In this document: positions 1-12,901 of the stretch, one piece after another
Layout of the letters: each line of letters begins with the position of its first letter
How positions within the stretch are numbered: position 1 is the first letter of the stretch
NCBI RefSeq assembly: GCF_000699445.3
Contig: NC_067196.1
Location: 72,299,864 to 72,363,863, forward strand
Length of the DNA: 64,000 nucleotides
Source: Schistosoma haematobium
Lineage: Eukaryota; Platyhelminthes; Trematoda; Strigeidida; Schistosomatidae
Reading direction: 5' to 3'
Program-made: the position numbers and the translations under genes
The notes under the pieces: model-generated
Told to the model about the DNA's origin: nothing
What the model saw: only the letters and a program-made list of their open reading frames with translations
Databases searched by the model: none

Positions 1-202
1 GATCTAATCACGTGTTAAGACAATTGATTCTATTCGTTAATGATTCGATGGGAAAGTCAAATGGTTGAGATGATTGTGGACGGAATAGAAGCTTTCGCTC
101 AACGGGCTTCCGTGTCTAGTAGCAGTGGATCATCAATACCTACAGGCAGGAACATAGGCATATTAACGATAATATAGGAAAAAGAAATTAATAAATCATA
201 GT

Positions 203-2033
203 AAGACATTATCCTTAGTCTTTAAGAATAGGTCTAGTTGCCTCTTAAAGGACTCCTGTGAAGTCGCTTGGTCTAGCTCAGCTGGCAGCGAATCCTAGCA
301 TTTAACAACTCTTAAGGGTGAAAGTTGTGTCTACAGTCCGTTCTGTTTTGCTATGTCTCTAGTTTCTGGATTTTACCCCTAAGGTTTGTGTTGGAGCTAA
401 ACTTAAATAGGTATTTAAAAGGATGTCTAGAAGTGTTTAGGATATTGTCAGCCATTAGAAATTCACTTTTAAGACGCCTATATTCTAACGGGTAATGGTT
501 TAGTGATTGAAGGCGCTCTTCATAAGACTTGAATTTGATTCCCCGAACTGAATTCGCGGCTCGCCTTTGGGTACGCTCCAGAGCGTCCTTATCCTTTTGG
601 AGTGAGGAAGGAAATACTATGTTTCCGTACTCTAAACGGGGACGAATGAAACTGTTGAAGACTCGGGATACCACTAGAGAGGAGTTTCTTAAGTTGTAAC
701 TATGGTCTGAGACATGTCGCAGATGGACTGCTTTACACTTTCAAGTATTAAAGGTAAGTCCGTTATCGTCTGCCCAACTTTGGAGTCGAGTCAGATCCTC
801 CTGAAGTGCCTATATATCGTCTTGGTTGCGTATCTCTCTCCAAAGTTTCACGTCGTCGGCGAAAAGTAACAAGTCTGACGATTCCTGTTGTGGAAGATCA
901 TTTATATAAATCAAGAACAGAAGAGGTCCTAGTATTGAGCCCCGGGGGAACCCACTAGGACATTCCACAGCCTGAGATAAAGTGAAGTTAACCCTGACCT
1001 TAAAATGTCGATTTTCAGATATGAACTGAGCCAATCAATTAGAGGTGGTCTGATAGCCAATCGTTTGAGCTTATTGATAAGACATATATGGTTAACCCTA
1101 TCAAAAGCTTTTGAGAAATCAAGGTAAATGATATCAACCTTCCCCTTGCGATCGAGGATGCTTGTCCATCTGTCCACCAAAGTGAGCACGTTGGTTATAC
1201 AGGAATGACGCTTCCTGAAACCATGCTGTTGCGATGAGAAGAAATTTAAGGACAGTAAATAGTCATGTATACCATCGCATATCAGGGACTCCATGATTTT
1301 CGAAAGTATAGAGAGGAGAGCCACCGGTCGGTAACTTGAAAGTCCGCTGCGTCGACCTCCTTTGAAAATTGGTGTGATGTGAACCAGCCCCCAAATTTCC
1401 GGTAGTTTGCCTCAGCTTAGTGAGTGTGAGAACATGACGCTAAGTGGTGTTGCCAGGATTAAGGCTTCTTCCCTCAGTATAGCAGAATGTACCATATCTG
1501 GGCCAAGAGAAGTGTCTTTTCTTAGGTGCTGCAGTTTCCGGAACACTAATTCAGAGCTCAGTTTCACTTCGGAACGTCCTGTGCAGTTGCAGTTGAAGTT
1601 TTCATTATTATAGTTGGTGTGGGTCGGTTGAAATGTCCGAGAATATTGCTCAGCCAAAAAGTTAGAGGCGTCGCCGTAGTTAATGGTAGGTCCACTAGGA
1701 CCTAGCAGTTGGGAAACTCCAGTTTTGGCTTGACGATGAGAGGCTGCATAACGGAATAAGCTCTTCGGATTGGAGGCAAATTTGTCCATAAGCTTTGTCT
1801 AGTACTGAAGCCTGTCTTCTCTTATTGCCTTTGTGCATAGTTTACTTATATGTTTGTGTTGCGTGTATGCGCCGTTTGTATTCTGCCCAACAGTGCCTTT
1901 TGAGGCCTAGCAAACGAAAAGTGTGGTTCTTGATGACTGTAGGCTGCTTGTGGCTTTTGTGGACCGTTTGAGGAACAGGCTGCTTTGTAGCACATAAAAT
2001 CATGTGCAGTAAGAAGTCCCAATAAGCAACCAC
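203..2033 (-). pseudogene. Reverse transcriptase remnant of the CR1-like element
   Basis: Four minus-strand open pieces in shifting frames (1789-1412, 1324-929, 1034-810 and 674-351), plus a pre-RT piece at 2033-1842, together cover an RT domain. Visible motifs in order are TSLGPDMV (pre-palm), HGFRKRHSC, IYLDFSKAFDRVNH (motif A with its catalytic Asp), GFPRGSILGPLLFLIYINDL (motif B) and LLFADDVKLW (catalytic FADD). A C-terminal RPRLEYGN / ALERTQRRAA region typical of CR1 follows. At least three frame breaks make it inactive. Confidence 0.75.
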
Positions 2034-2199
2034 ATCAAGTTGAGGGTGAATTTCTCAATTCACCTGTTGTAGATAGTCTTGTCAAGCTGACACATTCAAC
2101 CGTTTGAAATTCCAGCGCTTGTTGTTGGTGGGATGTCTTAGCCAACTTTTGCTGATAAAGCTAGAAGCTATGCCAACATGATCGCTTCTCCCCAGTAGA

Positions 2200-2770
2200 G
2201 CTATCATTGAGAGGTTGTCAACTAGAAATTCTTCGTTTGTACATACAGTCTAAGCGCGACGGCGTCTGACTGTTTCTCCAACGAGTTGCGGCTTCACATT
2301 TTCGAATAATCGCAGATCGTTAATGAAGTTGAAGAACCGAGCTTCAGTAGAACTTTCACCTCTAATATATTTATGTTCCGTGAAATTTACTTTAGGAAGG
2401 TTGAAGTCCCCTAGAAGCAGGATATGAGTGAATCCAAGCGAATAGAGCGGGGTAATCTGCTCAGCATGCGATTGTCGTACTCGGTGTGGGCAGTGGGCCT
2501 CCTATAGATGACTCCAACTAGACACCTCGAGGAGGTAGATAATCTTACTGTGCACCATACGGATTCATCATGATTGACAAACTCTTAGTTATACAGTTGA
2601 TGTTCTTCCAAACAAGAACGCATGAGGCTACTTCGCCTCCATTCCTATTTTTCTGTCATTGCGAAACAAAGACATCACAGGTATCGCTAGCTTCTGTGCT
2701 GTAAACTGAGAAGATATCCATATTTCAGATATTCCTATCGGATGAGTATTATTGGAACTACTGTGTTCAC
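2200..2770 (-). pseudogene. APE-type endonuclease remnant of the CR1-like element
   Basis: The minus strand shows broken pieces of an apurinic-type endonuclease. Around 2490-2570 a frame reads SVWCTVRLSTSSRCLVGVIY followed by RRPT, the VYRxP-type core of this domain. Just upstream on the minus strand is a GGEVASCVLV remnant corresponding to the usual GGGVAxYV. The frame is lost repeatedly. In an intact element this domain nicks target DNA to prime reverse transcription. Confidence 0.55.
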
Positions 2771-3750
2771 GCAGCTCATCCATTTTATTCGGTAAGCTTG
2801 GGGCATTCGTATATAAGCAGTTTATGCTCTCGATTTGAAACGCGTGAGCTTCCTCGTCCTGTTAATCTGTACGAGCCTTATATGAATGGACAGGTAGTCT
2901 ACTTACATAGAGTTTTCCAAGCTGGTAGCCCCTGTCCTTTCTATGGCTTCTTCATGATATTCGCAGTCCACAAGTGGAACAGTCACCTCCAACTTGCCTT
3001 TGTGCTTGGTCCTGGCGTCGTGTGGCCTATCCGGATGCATATGGATTCCAGTTGGTAACCGACATCTATTGGCATGAAAGGCTTTCAGAGTTGCAGCCGT
3101 GTTCTAGAATATCTATCCTTCTTGGCTAGTCTCATCACTTGTTGAGTCAGCACGTTTGTGAGCTTCAAGGATTGCTTGATGAATCTCCATTCCCTAATAT
3201 CAGAGTTTGTGTGATCAGTGTACGTGTTTTACGGTAAACCTTGCACAACGATATTTCTTCCGCGGAAATTCTCGCGAGATTCCTTTGGGATGTTCCAAAT
3301 GAGATTGCGCTCAGGATAATGGGTGTCAGGCAGTATTCTTACGTTCCCACCAGATTTCACTAAGTGACTAGCTAGTAGGATATCCTCTACGTCGGTAGTT
3401 TGAGTGTTACACGAAGTGATTTTGATGCCTAGAGTCCTTTCACCGAGCGGGCCGTGTGACCGTCAAAGGCTCTATTCTGGAAAGTTCAAGCTTCTTGTTT
3501 AATTCTTCCCAGAGTGTCCTGTCATGTTTGTACTGCAAACTGAGGGGAAGGTCAGGGGTGTCTTTAAGGTTCATGATTATGAGAGAATCGTCACGAAGCG
3601 TTGATGTTTTTCAGGTTTTTCGGTGTTCAGGTTGAGCACCTTGTTGTTTGGAGGTCTGATTCCCAGGCTGTTTGATGACCGGACGGACATCCTTGGGGGT
3701 AGACTGTGCTGTCAATCCACCAGTTGATTTCGGTACAATACTTGGGATGT

Positions 3751-4272
3751 TCAGCTTCTTAGGTGGTGAAGTCTGGTCCTTTGTACCTTGGTAACAGGGG
3801 TCCGATCATTTACAGAATTCTTGGGAACCACTGTTACATTTAGGGACCATGTGCTTGGAGGCTCAAGTCTGCTGAGGGAGTCTATTACCGTCAACGTTAT
3901 GATGGAGCTGGGTTTCAGTACGTCATCACTAGTGTTATTGCATGCTGCATCGGTAGTCGACCTATCGACATCCCTATTCCTGTTTTCGTTGAGCGCCCTT
4001 GTTTGTCTACCCGTTTTATGACTGTCTTTTTTGAAGTTTGCTGACAACTTATTCCGCAGACCTGTTAATAGGACAATAGTGTTACTCAGCAAAACTTCAG
4101 CATCCGTGTTGCACATGACGCATACCCACCTATGATACGACTTCCTGAGTCTGTTGTGAGCAGTTGCTGTGAGATCTGTGCATGTGTCTCGGACCCAACC
4201 TTTGCAATTGTCCGACGGCATGCCAGATGTAACAGCAAAACAGCATCCAGGACGCTTACATGAATTTTTCAT
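3751..4272 (-). pseudogene. ORF1 with PHD-like zinc finger, CR1-like element
   Basis: An open frame of 173 codons at the 5' end of the CR1-like element. Residues 5-60 hold cysteines spaced as in a PHD-like finger (CKRPGC, then DNCKGWVRDTC, then RWVCVMC), a domain found in ORF1 of many CR1 elements and thought to bind nucleic acid or chromatin. The rest is Ser/Thr/Asn-rich and low in recognisable motifs. It begins with ATG, and a short AT-rich stretch separates it from the next relic upstream. It probably encodes no working protein because the rest of the element is destroyed. Confidence 0.55.
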
Positions 4273-4559
4273 GACTATATCGACGTGAACTGTTTTATAG
4301 ATGATAGCAAAAGCCTAAGACCGTAAAAAACAGTACATTAAAAACAGGCGAAAATGGATAAAAACGAGTTAGGATAAACTGAAACTAGCATTTACGTGAA
4401 AAACTGAAAAAAATAACCGAATAGTAAGCCGAGGCGAAACCGTAGTTAACTATTAAGTTGGGTAAAACTAAAAAAAGTAATCTACCAAACGTATAGCTCA
4501 GAATAGATTCTTTAGCTCAGAAATGGTAATTTTATTGCGTAAGAACACAGCAAAAGTTT

Positions 4560-5580
4560 AAGGAATGCAAATCACGTTAAGACTAAAATACCGTTAGAAA
4601 AGCGCGCGCAACCGATAGTTATCTGACAAGTAATTTGTTCTAGACTTCTCTCGTCATTGCCCAGTGATCTAAATCTCTCTCACACTCTTTTCTTACGGAG
4701 AAGGAGAACTTCTTTACTGAACCACTATCAGGAGCTTCTCGAAATTCTTGGTTTGGTCCAAGGAACGTGTGGTGCAGTGACTTTTATGTACAAATTCCTA
4801 ACAAACGCCAAGCCCTTTCATTTGGGGACTCTAGTTCTATCGGCCGATCTACTGAGAAAGCTGAGTGTGTAATATATCGTATATATTCTCTCCACACGTT
4901 TCGTCTGGCTTGGGCTGGTATATCCTTATTATTGATAACTATACGAAAGTAAAAAAACTATAACTGTATGGTCACTTTTTCCTAGGGGTGGGATATAATG
5001 GAGGTTTGTGGCTCCATCATCATAATGAATAAATCTGAGATCTAGTAGGAATGATTCGGAGCCCGATTTGAGCCTATTAGCTTATTTCTCACGTAACATT
5101 AGAGCACATGTGATAAATGCATCAACTGGTTCCTGTTCGAAAGCATTTTCTGACAATTTAGCCCTCAGATTTTTTCAGTCTACCGTAGGTGTATTAAAAT
5201 CACTCTGTAACTAGGTGTTGAGACTGTCTAGGAAGACCTCACTCGCCCCACAGTTTGGACTACGGTAGACCAAACCAATCAGCGGGCCATGTCCTTTGCA
5301 TTTCAAGCGGCAACTAATTCACACGTACTGCTTTCATGAGATACATTATCAATGATGGTAAATGAGATAGTATTTTTGATGAATAAAGCTACTACTACTT
5401 CTTTACACCTCTGGATCCTGTCAGCTTTCACTAATGTGAAACTTTCAAAATCAAGTTCTTTGTCGCATAGAGACTGTCGATTAGGTTTCCGTGACTGCTA
5501 TTATACCCGACTAGGCACGGTTTATCTGTACACCTGGCTCCAATAGTTTTTTGAGCAAGCTTCAGGCATTTGTGTAACAA
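4560..5580 (-). mobile_element. Second CR1-like relic: endonuclease and pre-RT piece
   Basis: On the minus strand from about 5580 down, translated frames show an endonuclease in order: ESGIIAVTET near 5500 (catalytic Glu region), VALFIHQK near 5370, GLVYRSPNCGASEVFLDSL near 5300-5215, LSENAFEQEPVDAFITCAL near 5150-5095, and PPLGKSDH near 4990-4965 (the catalytic SDH motif). A basic pre-RT linker follows, with WFSKEVLLLRKKRV at about 4740-4680. Frames change several times, so this is a relic. It lies just upstream of the first CR1-like element in the same orientation, but its endonuclease duplicates that domain, so it is a separate insertion. Confidence 0.6.
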
Positions 5581-8559
5581 ATCCGATGACCATTTAAATG
5601 GTCTAGTGCTGCACCAAAGTTGACTTCGGCATCATTCTCTGTCGGAGTCTCATCACCTACACATTTACGACTTTATGTCCTTCTCGCCTGCACCTAACCT
5701 TAGTTTTCGGTTCTTTTAATATTTACACTTTTCCAGGCTGGAAAACGAAAGGATTGTTTCTTAGGATATGGGTTATTGCAATAAGAGAATAGTCTTAATT
5801 ATGGAAACATGTGAGTCATTTTATTTTATTTCTCCAGTAGTTGATAATAGCGCACGGTTTAAAAGAACGTACTTCATACATTCAAAACCTTACGTCGTTA
5901 ACTTCTATTTCCAAATATCAGGCTGTTTTAGTTTCACGCTTTTACTGCTCCTAGTTTTTGTTATTCGTTTTTGGTATATACAAGTGAATTTTTGATGCCC
6001 ACTGAGTCGTCAGCCCACTTTTTCTTCTGCGTTTCTCCAGGTTCTTTCGCGTACTGCTCCTCAAACTACCCCAGCACGCATGGTGTCTTTAGGGAAAATA
6101 TAAACTTATCGATGAGTTAAAACTGTACAGAAACTTAGATTAAACCTGTTAGGCGTTTTTAAACCGTTATATGTTGAAAATATGTTCTTGGAACCTCTGC
6201 TTATCAACTCTATGTGTAGTTTCGGGTTGGGCATGGAGCTAGCAACCCCATCCCGTAGAGGACAACGCTTCTAAAAACGCTAATTATATTAAACAAATTG
6301 AAGCATTTAAACTCTACCCTCCGAGTTGACGGATCTCCATTCAGAAGAATTACGGTGAATCAAACTTTACGTTACCTTTCAAAACTATGTATAATAAAAC
6401 CATAGTAAATTGTGATGCTTTAAACTGTCAGAACCAGTATGTTGTACTAAAGCTATCGAGAACACCGAGCAAATTGTAGTCAGTTTTCTTTCCCACACGC
6501 TATGCAACTCTCTGGAATAGATCATAAGTAAACATCCGGTCAAGTAAAATCCTTGCCTAATTTGAATCTTCCCTAAACTGCTTTATGGACTAATTCAGAG
6601 TCTCCCACATGCTCGATAGAGCTTATCTAAACAAAGCTGCATCTGACGATGGTCGATCTAACATCCAGCTAATTAGCACCTAGTGGCCTTGTCAAAAACT
6701 GTAATTATTCGACACGCGAATAACCTCTGTAATTTGACATTTGACATGTTGCAGTCCAAACAGTACTCTATTCGTCTTCTTTTGTTATATGCTTCATATC
6801 CTACTTTTCTAGCCACTAAAAAACCATGTTTTTTGAGTTTTCTTTCAATCTCTACAGCCATTGTTGTAGTTGCACATGTTGGCCCTTAGAATTACCTTGA
6901 ACTACGACTCACTGAGACTTAATGCGACTAGCGACTGCTCGGAAGCTGTCCGATCATAAGAAGTTCAGAAAATATTACAAATTATTGTTTCTTCTAGTTC
7001 TTATTGTACTAGCATAAAATTTCTTACCATTATTAGTATTTAAACACTGTTCTCTTCCTACTAACTTATCACTTTAATCATAAACTTTGCAACATTTAAC
7101 TTCTCTTTCATATTCATCAATCAGCTATCTGTCTTTATAATCTGTTTGCTTGTAACATGGAACTAGTAGTGATGGTGTATTCCAAAAACACAGAGCTTAG
7201 ATTAATGCAACACCCATACATACCACAAACTTAAGAGAGTATAACATCACAAGAGGAGGGTGGGTGAAGTTACTGACCACCAAGCATGATGGTAGGGAAA
7301 TAACTTCAATCCACGCATGTCTGTAAAGAAGGACATTTTATTTAATTACGACTCCTTATGGTCAAGTGGGATGTCACGAATCAGCGGTATTAGCTCCAAC
7401 GTCTTATGCTAAACACTTTTTTGACTCATGTATGTGACCCTAAATTATTTTCACTTCCTACCGAGTAATCTTATTGCAAGCAAGACCAGATAATAACGCT
7501 CATGATTCTAAAAACGTTATAAAAATAAGTACGAGTTATAATCGTTTGACAAAAAAATCCAGTTTGTACCCGGACACTGTATCTTAAAACTACACATAAT
7601 TTTAAACTTTCGGCCACTTTAAATGACTGTCATTTGTCGAATCCTTCATTCATTCAACGCCATATTGTATCTTGTTTTATTTAACCTAATGAAATATGAT
7701 TGTTTAAAAACTGACCTAATAAAAAGTAATGGGTCTAAGTAGTCATACTTTTATGATCCTTTTTGAAGGTTTTGTGTGTGAAAATCCCTCCACGAATACG
7801 CTTGCAGTTTGTTCCTACTGATTCCTTTGGTTGCACATTTTGTCAGTCTTATTGATTCCATTTGAGTTGGTAATATTTGTTTTATTATAGTTTTACTTTT
7901 CTTACGCTTTCACTGAGTTTCGATGTTTCATCTTGAACTGCATTTATGGTTTTTTAGTCGATACTTAGTCTTGGCGTCAGCCATATTGATTTGTTCCTTC
8001 TTTGCATTGACTGGAATTGTGCATTTTTGATTGTGAATTGAAGCACTCTTCCAGAATTGGAAGAAATCTGTGTTATAAAGCAACCAATTATTATCTTTCG
8101 AACAAATCTGTACATGATCTATGCAAAAAGGATAGAATAACGTTTATTTGTTGCGCTTGGTAATTTTCTTTCATCCTTTATCAACCTGTTTATTTATTGT
8201 AAATTAGATTTGGCTACTGATTGAACAATTATTGGTTGAATAACTGGGTGGTAACATTTGTTTAGGTAATAATGTATATCTGTATTTATAATTTAACGTC
8301 TTCGATTGACTGCTCCGGACTTTAATTGTAGTCGTTCTCGACCACTAGTTGCTTGCCGAAATGCGACCCCAACTGAGCGCGCTGACTCTCATACAGGACA
8401 TAAGTCATAATAACATTAATATCCCAATGCATGGAAATTCATCTCCCGTTTATATTGCCTATATGCCCACCAACATACCATCATAAGTCAGTAGCCTAAT
8501 AAAGGAAATACTGTAGCACTTGCCTCATGTAACACTATCTGAGAATATATAATTATAAT
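5581..8559. other. Unassigned AT-rich stretch with a possible RTE leader fragment
   Basis: No gene is supported here. Short open frames (for example 5768-5995 and 6683-6889) are low-complexity and show no splice or domain signal. At about 6222-6350 the plus strand carries the phrase GGGTTGGGCATGGAGCTAGC, followed by GACGGATCTCCATTCAGAAG. I associate both with the 5' leader of SR2-type RTE elements, so this may be a fragment of the element whose endonuclease begins near 8560. Confidence 0.3.
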
Positions 8560-9600
8560 CGTAGTGACGGCCGAGTTCTTCGTAAGCCACGAGCCTGAAG
8601 TCCATTCAGACAACTAGAACAACAATCGACATAGGTAAATGGAATGTCCGGACAATATGGGAAACTGACAGAACCAGTTAAATAGCTGCAGGAACCGTGA
8701 GGCACAACCTGGCGGTCATCGAACAAAATGAAACCCATTGGGTCCAGGTTGCACAGAAAAGAATAGATTCGGAAGAGGTGCCAGTGTACTCTGGTCATGA
8801 GGCAGAAAATGCTTCATATAAAAAGAGTTCAAATGATGTTGTCCAAAGAAGCACGGCAAACGTTCATAGAATCAGAATCTCATCAATCCAGGATCATCAA
8901 TGCATCGTTCAAAACAAAGAAGGAGGGGATTACAATGAATGTCACCCAGTGCTATTCCCTCGCCATTGTAAGCAAAGGAAATGATAAAAATTCGTTTTAC
9001 GAGGGGTTGTGGTCGATCGTAGAAAAGCACTGAGGCAAGGATATGACCATTCGGATGGATGACCTAAACGACGAGGTCGGAGTGGACAACAACATGGGAT
9101 GACATCGACTGACGGGGAGAAGGGAACGAGAATGGTGACATATTTACAAATTGATATGCATTCAACAAAATGGTTATAGATGGCACCACATTCCCCAACA
9201 AACGCATACACAAAGCTACATAGTTCTCACCGGATCACATTACACAGAATCAGATCGATCATATTTGCATCACTAAAAATTTCAGAAGGTCAATGAACGA
9301 CATGAGGATAAACAGAGGAGCTGATACAGCGTTAAACCATCACCTAGTGATTACCAAGATGAAACTGAAGCTAAAGAAGCACTGTACAACTGGACAGACA
9401 GCACTACAAAAGTTTAATACAACCTTACTTCGACTTACTACCAACCTCAACCAATTCAAGGTAGCTCTCAATAACACGTTCCAAGCCCCATAAGATCTAC
9501 TCAAAGAAGAAGAAACTACTATAGAGGATAACTGGAAAAGGATCAAAAGTTGGCTAATAAGGATTAACAGCCGTCATTTCTTTTAGCAGCTCAGAGCCTT
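8560..9600 (+). mobile_element. SR2-like RTE retrotransposon relic, endonuclease region
   Basis: Plus-strand frames read an APE endonuclease of the RTE clade: GKWNVRTIWETDRT near 8640, AVIEQNETHW near 8716-8745, [20 protein letters not shown] near 8880-8940, MTIRMDDLNDEVG near 9040-9080 (a degraded GDxNAxVG) and HHLVITKMKLKLKK near 9335-9385. The same domain, better preserved, is at 41018-40386 on the minus strand, so the two are copies of one family. It is broken by stops and frameshifts and ends before any RT, so it is a dead fragment. Confidence 0.7.
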
Positions 9601-10799
9601 TGAAAGAAGGGAGTGGTTACCTTATGCCAAATCGATTTTTTCCTGCTACTGATTGTTCTTTACCGATTCAAACAGTTGAAACAACCTTCGAAATGGGCAA
9701 TTTCCCTGTCTTTGTGGAATTTAGTTACCGCCAAATCGTCGTTAAAATTGCTTCATAAGAAGGCTCAAGACAATATTAGTTACACATTGTTTATAAGCTT
9801 TAGACTGACTGTTCAAATACTCAACGATCAAGAAACTGTCCAGTTCAATTGGTGGTTTAGCAACATAGTCCTGCGAATTATCAGTTCTTTCCAATCGAAA
9901 AAATCTCCTTCAAGCTGGAAACAACAATGTTGCCTCTACCTCAACACTAACGGATTTCCGCACCAATATCACTGACATAAGTCCAGAGAGGTAGTCCTTG
10001 GTTTCTCATGTTCTCTTCGATATTGTTTGGTTCAGCTAATGAGCAAATACGCACCATACCTTATCTTGTAAAGTCAAGTTCATTCTCCAACTTTCACTCT
10101 CGATCTGTAGTAAAATACTTTAACTAGTTGTACCGATAATCATCAGTTTTTCATCCCGTTTGCTCAGCGATCGATGACTCCGCACGGCGGGTTCTTGAGA
10201 GCTTGTTACACGTTGTCGAGGATCTTGGATATCGTTATTTATCAGCCATCAATGACACTTTTTCCGTCACACGTCAATTTTAGTAACGTTTGTGCGTATT
10301 ACATAACTTTTATTCTAGTTTATCAATAGTTTAACGTATTTGTTGCTCACAACTTGGGTGAATGTTATGCTTCTGCACATTGAGTTAGTTATGATATAGA
10401 CTTTTTATAAGAAGTTGCTGTAATTAGCTTGGTGACATTATAAGTATATGTCAAATGTTGTTCGAACTAAGGAATGCCAAATAATTTTTGAATCTAATAT
10501 GCTTTTTCTGTAAACAAAAATCCAGCAAAATAGTTAAACTTGCCTGGATTGTTTACGGAAATTAGATTATTCAATAGATTTGACGTATATAAGGTCATCT
10601 GTGACAAGTAGTAATGATCCAAAAGCATACACATTAAACACGTAATATGGTAACTAATTCCAGGACGATTAGTGCTGTTGACCATTTTGTCACTAGCACG
10701 AGTCAGATTAAATGAAATAGTTCAGATATTTGAGTGACTGTAATTGAGTGGACCATCTAAAATGACTTTAATCTGCTAAATATAGATATGATTAGAATT
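9601..10799. other. No recognisable feature
   Basis: A 120-codon open frame at 9613-9975 is present, but it shows no domain and no codon pattern I can recognise. The rest is AT-rich sequence between two mobile elements. Confidence 0.3.
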
Positions 10800-10822
10800 T
10801 GACACATACAAACATAAAATCT
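10800..10822. repeat. Left copy of 23-bp direct repeat flanking the Penelope-like element
   Basis: The 23 bases here match 13871-13893 with one difference (an A or C after TGACAC). The pair flanks the Penelope-like insertion and is best read as a target-site duplication. The first six bases may instead belong partly to the element end, because the second Penelope copy also ends in GGTAATGCCAC. Confidence 0.65.
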
Positions 10823-10835
10823 AAAAAAAATAATT

Positions 10836-11720
10836 TATTTGTAATATTCCAATGAGTAGAAAATTAGATTTTCTGACGTTTCGTGACTTAGTGTAAGTCA
10901 CTTCTTCAGAGAATAAATAACCAAATTAAAATTAATCCAAGTTTAAATAGTACAACGGAACAATGCAAGAATAATATTTGATCAATCAAAAAACAGGTCT
11001 GAACAAGTTGATGTCATGTCATTTCTGTCAAGGTGATTCATAAGTGATATGTATGTAAATTTTTGTGTATGTATATGTGCATTGTTTAAGAATGAAAACT
11101 TGTGTGACCTTTATGGTAAGAAAGGATAGAGTTTAAATTTGTAATATGATAGTGTGAAATTGTAAATACGATCAGATTGAATGGCTAGGATAGTTGGTCC
11201 AAGTAGGATGTATAGTAAGACCTTCCTTTCTATTGAGAGAAGTAGGATTAAGCATTATATGGAACGCCTCAGCTACCCTCCTTTCTTTGTAGTTGGAAAA
11301 GCCTTTTTGCAATATTTTGATATTTTTAAAATCGATTTGGTGGTTGTTGAAAATGGCATGAACTGCTATTGCCGATTTAATTTGAAGTTGGTTCAATTCT
11401 ACAGGATTGTTAGGAGGTTTCTTTGTGTACCTAATATGTTCTTTGGCTCTAGTCACGATTTCGCGGGATGACTCTCCAATATAATAGGCATCACAATCGA
11501 TACAACCTAATTTGTAGACGCAGTTCTGTGTGGACATGAAAGGGATTTTGTCTTTCAGGCGAACTAAAGTATTACGTAGTGTGTTCGTTGTTTTGTAATA
11601 CACTTTAATTCTGTGATGTTTTAAGATTCTTTGAATTTCTTCTGTTGTGTCATGACGGTATGGTAGGACTACAGTGCCAATCCAAGACATTTCATTCGAA
11701 TCATTATTATAATGTAATAA
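10836..11720 (-). repeat. Left arm of the 885-bp inverted repeat of the Penelope-like element
   Basis: This arm is the reverse complement of 12918-13802 from CTCATTGG..ATATTACAAATA at the outer end to TTATTACATTATAATAATGA at the inner end. Both arms are 885 bases long, so there is no net insertion or deletion. The few differences seen are single bases. It contains the 3' UTR and the endonuclease domain in minus orientation. Confidence 0.85.
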
Positions 11721-12901
11721 ACTGTTTTGTTTTAATATGCTTCTAATAATCTTCATAGGAAAATTATTAAATTGTAAGATGCTAATTATATTCATTTGTT
11801 CTTTTTGTTTGTCTTCCTCTGATGTGATGATCTTGTTAGCTCTTCTAAAAAGATTTAAGGCTAGCGAGATCTTAGCACTGAAATGATGTGCTGAATGGAA
11901 GTCAATATAACGATTTGAATGCGTCGGCTTTCGCTAAATGGATAGGTTTAGACTTCCATTTGGATTTCTTTTTACTAAGCAATCCAAGAATGGTAGCTCA
12001 CCATGTGCATTTTCATTTTCATTCGTGAATTTGATGTGCGATGAAAGTGTATTAATTCGTTTTGAAAAAGATCTTAGATGAGTCTTTTTTATAACAACAA
12101 ATGTATCGTCTACATATCTAAGCCAAATTCGTGGTGTAATGTTGTGGGCGAAGATATTTGATTCTATGTATGCCATAAAAAGGTTGGCTACAATCGGGGA
12201 CACGGGGGATCCCATCGCTACACCGTTAGTTTGTTTGAATAAAATACCGTTAAAAGTAAATAGCGTTGAATTTAAGCAAAGTTTTAAGAATTTCATGATT
12301 AGACTGATGCTCAACGGACATCTGTCAGGAAGAGTATTGCCGTTCTCAAGTAAACCACTAATGAATTCTAAGCATTTATCAATGGGAACACTTGTGTATA
12401 AAGAAACGACATCAAAGCTTACCATGATTTCATTCTTCTCGATGATTAATCCGGATAATTTTGATTTAAAGTCATATGTGTCTTTAATTACATTATGTAA
12501 GTTGAGTTGCAGTGGTTTTAATATGTTGCTTAAATATTTTGATAATGCATATGTTGGGGTGTTTGTGAAGTCTACCATCGGTCTGAGAGGAATATCTGGT
12601 TTATGAATTTTTGGTAAGCCATAAAACCGTGAGACATTACATGATTTGGAATGCAATGCAAACAAAGCGAGACCCCAACGATTGGTTTTAGCTCGTTCAG
12701 AAGTTGATTTGTTTCTAATTTGACTTTATGCCTAATCGTTAGAGAAGTTTTTGGATTGATCTTTTCATAAGGTCCTGTTGAGAGATGTTCAAGAGCTTTA
12801 TTAATATAATCTGTTTTATTCATGATTACTGTTGTGTTGCCTTTGTCGGCTTTTGTGATGATAATCGTTTTGTCTCTTTTAAGTGAATGCAGAGCCTTCA
12901 A
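11172..12901 (-). pseudogene. Penelope RT-endonuclease polyprotein, lightly broken
   Basis: The frame 12901-12572 carries the RT N-terminal part (IIITKADKGNTTVIMNK). The frame 12665-11934 carries the core: FYGLPKIHKPDIPLRPMVDF, VSFDVVSLYTSVP (motif A), GVAMGSPVSPIVANLF (motif B) and WLRYVDDTFVVI (catalytic YVDD). The frame 11795-11172 carries the endonuclease, with CVYKLGCIDCDAYYIGESSR (a zinc-binding CxxC and the YIG core). Only two lesions are evident: a frameshift near 12660-12700 and a TAG at 11934-11936 where family members have Tyr before RKP. The upstream part of the ORF is missing, because the inverted copy starts where it would lie. No start codon of the intact protein is visible. 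Confidence 0.8.

Larger units (their letters stand above)
195..4285 (-). mobile_element. CR1-like (SR1-type) non-LTR retrotransposon, decayed, near full length
   Basis: On the minus strand this stretch reads in the order of a CR1-clade element: a zinc-finger ORF1 (4272-3751), an endonuclease region (about 2770-2200), then reverse transcriptase (2033 to about 203). Every domain is interrupted by stops and frameshifts, so it is a dead copy. The last coding remnant, with a leucine-rich FKRQLDLFL-type ending, lies near 230-195. The bases before 195 are probably its 3' UTR or flank. The clade call rests on the PHD-like ORF1 and on RT motifs such as HGFRKRHSC, LDFSKAFDRVNH and FADDVKLW. A jockey-group element is the alternative. 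Confidence 0.75.

Noticed and set aside
9613..9975. 120-codon open frame
   Set aside because: No domain or splice context; composition follows the local AT-rich sequence.
11181..11471. 96-codon plus-strand frame, duplicated at 13167-13457 on the other strand
   Set aside because: Antisense shadow of the Penelope endonuclease, present twice because of the 885-bp inverted repeat.
12139..12606. 155-codon plus-strand frame
   Set aside because: Antisense shadow of the Penelope RT core.
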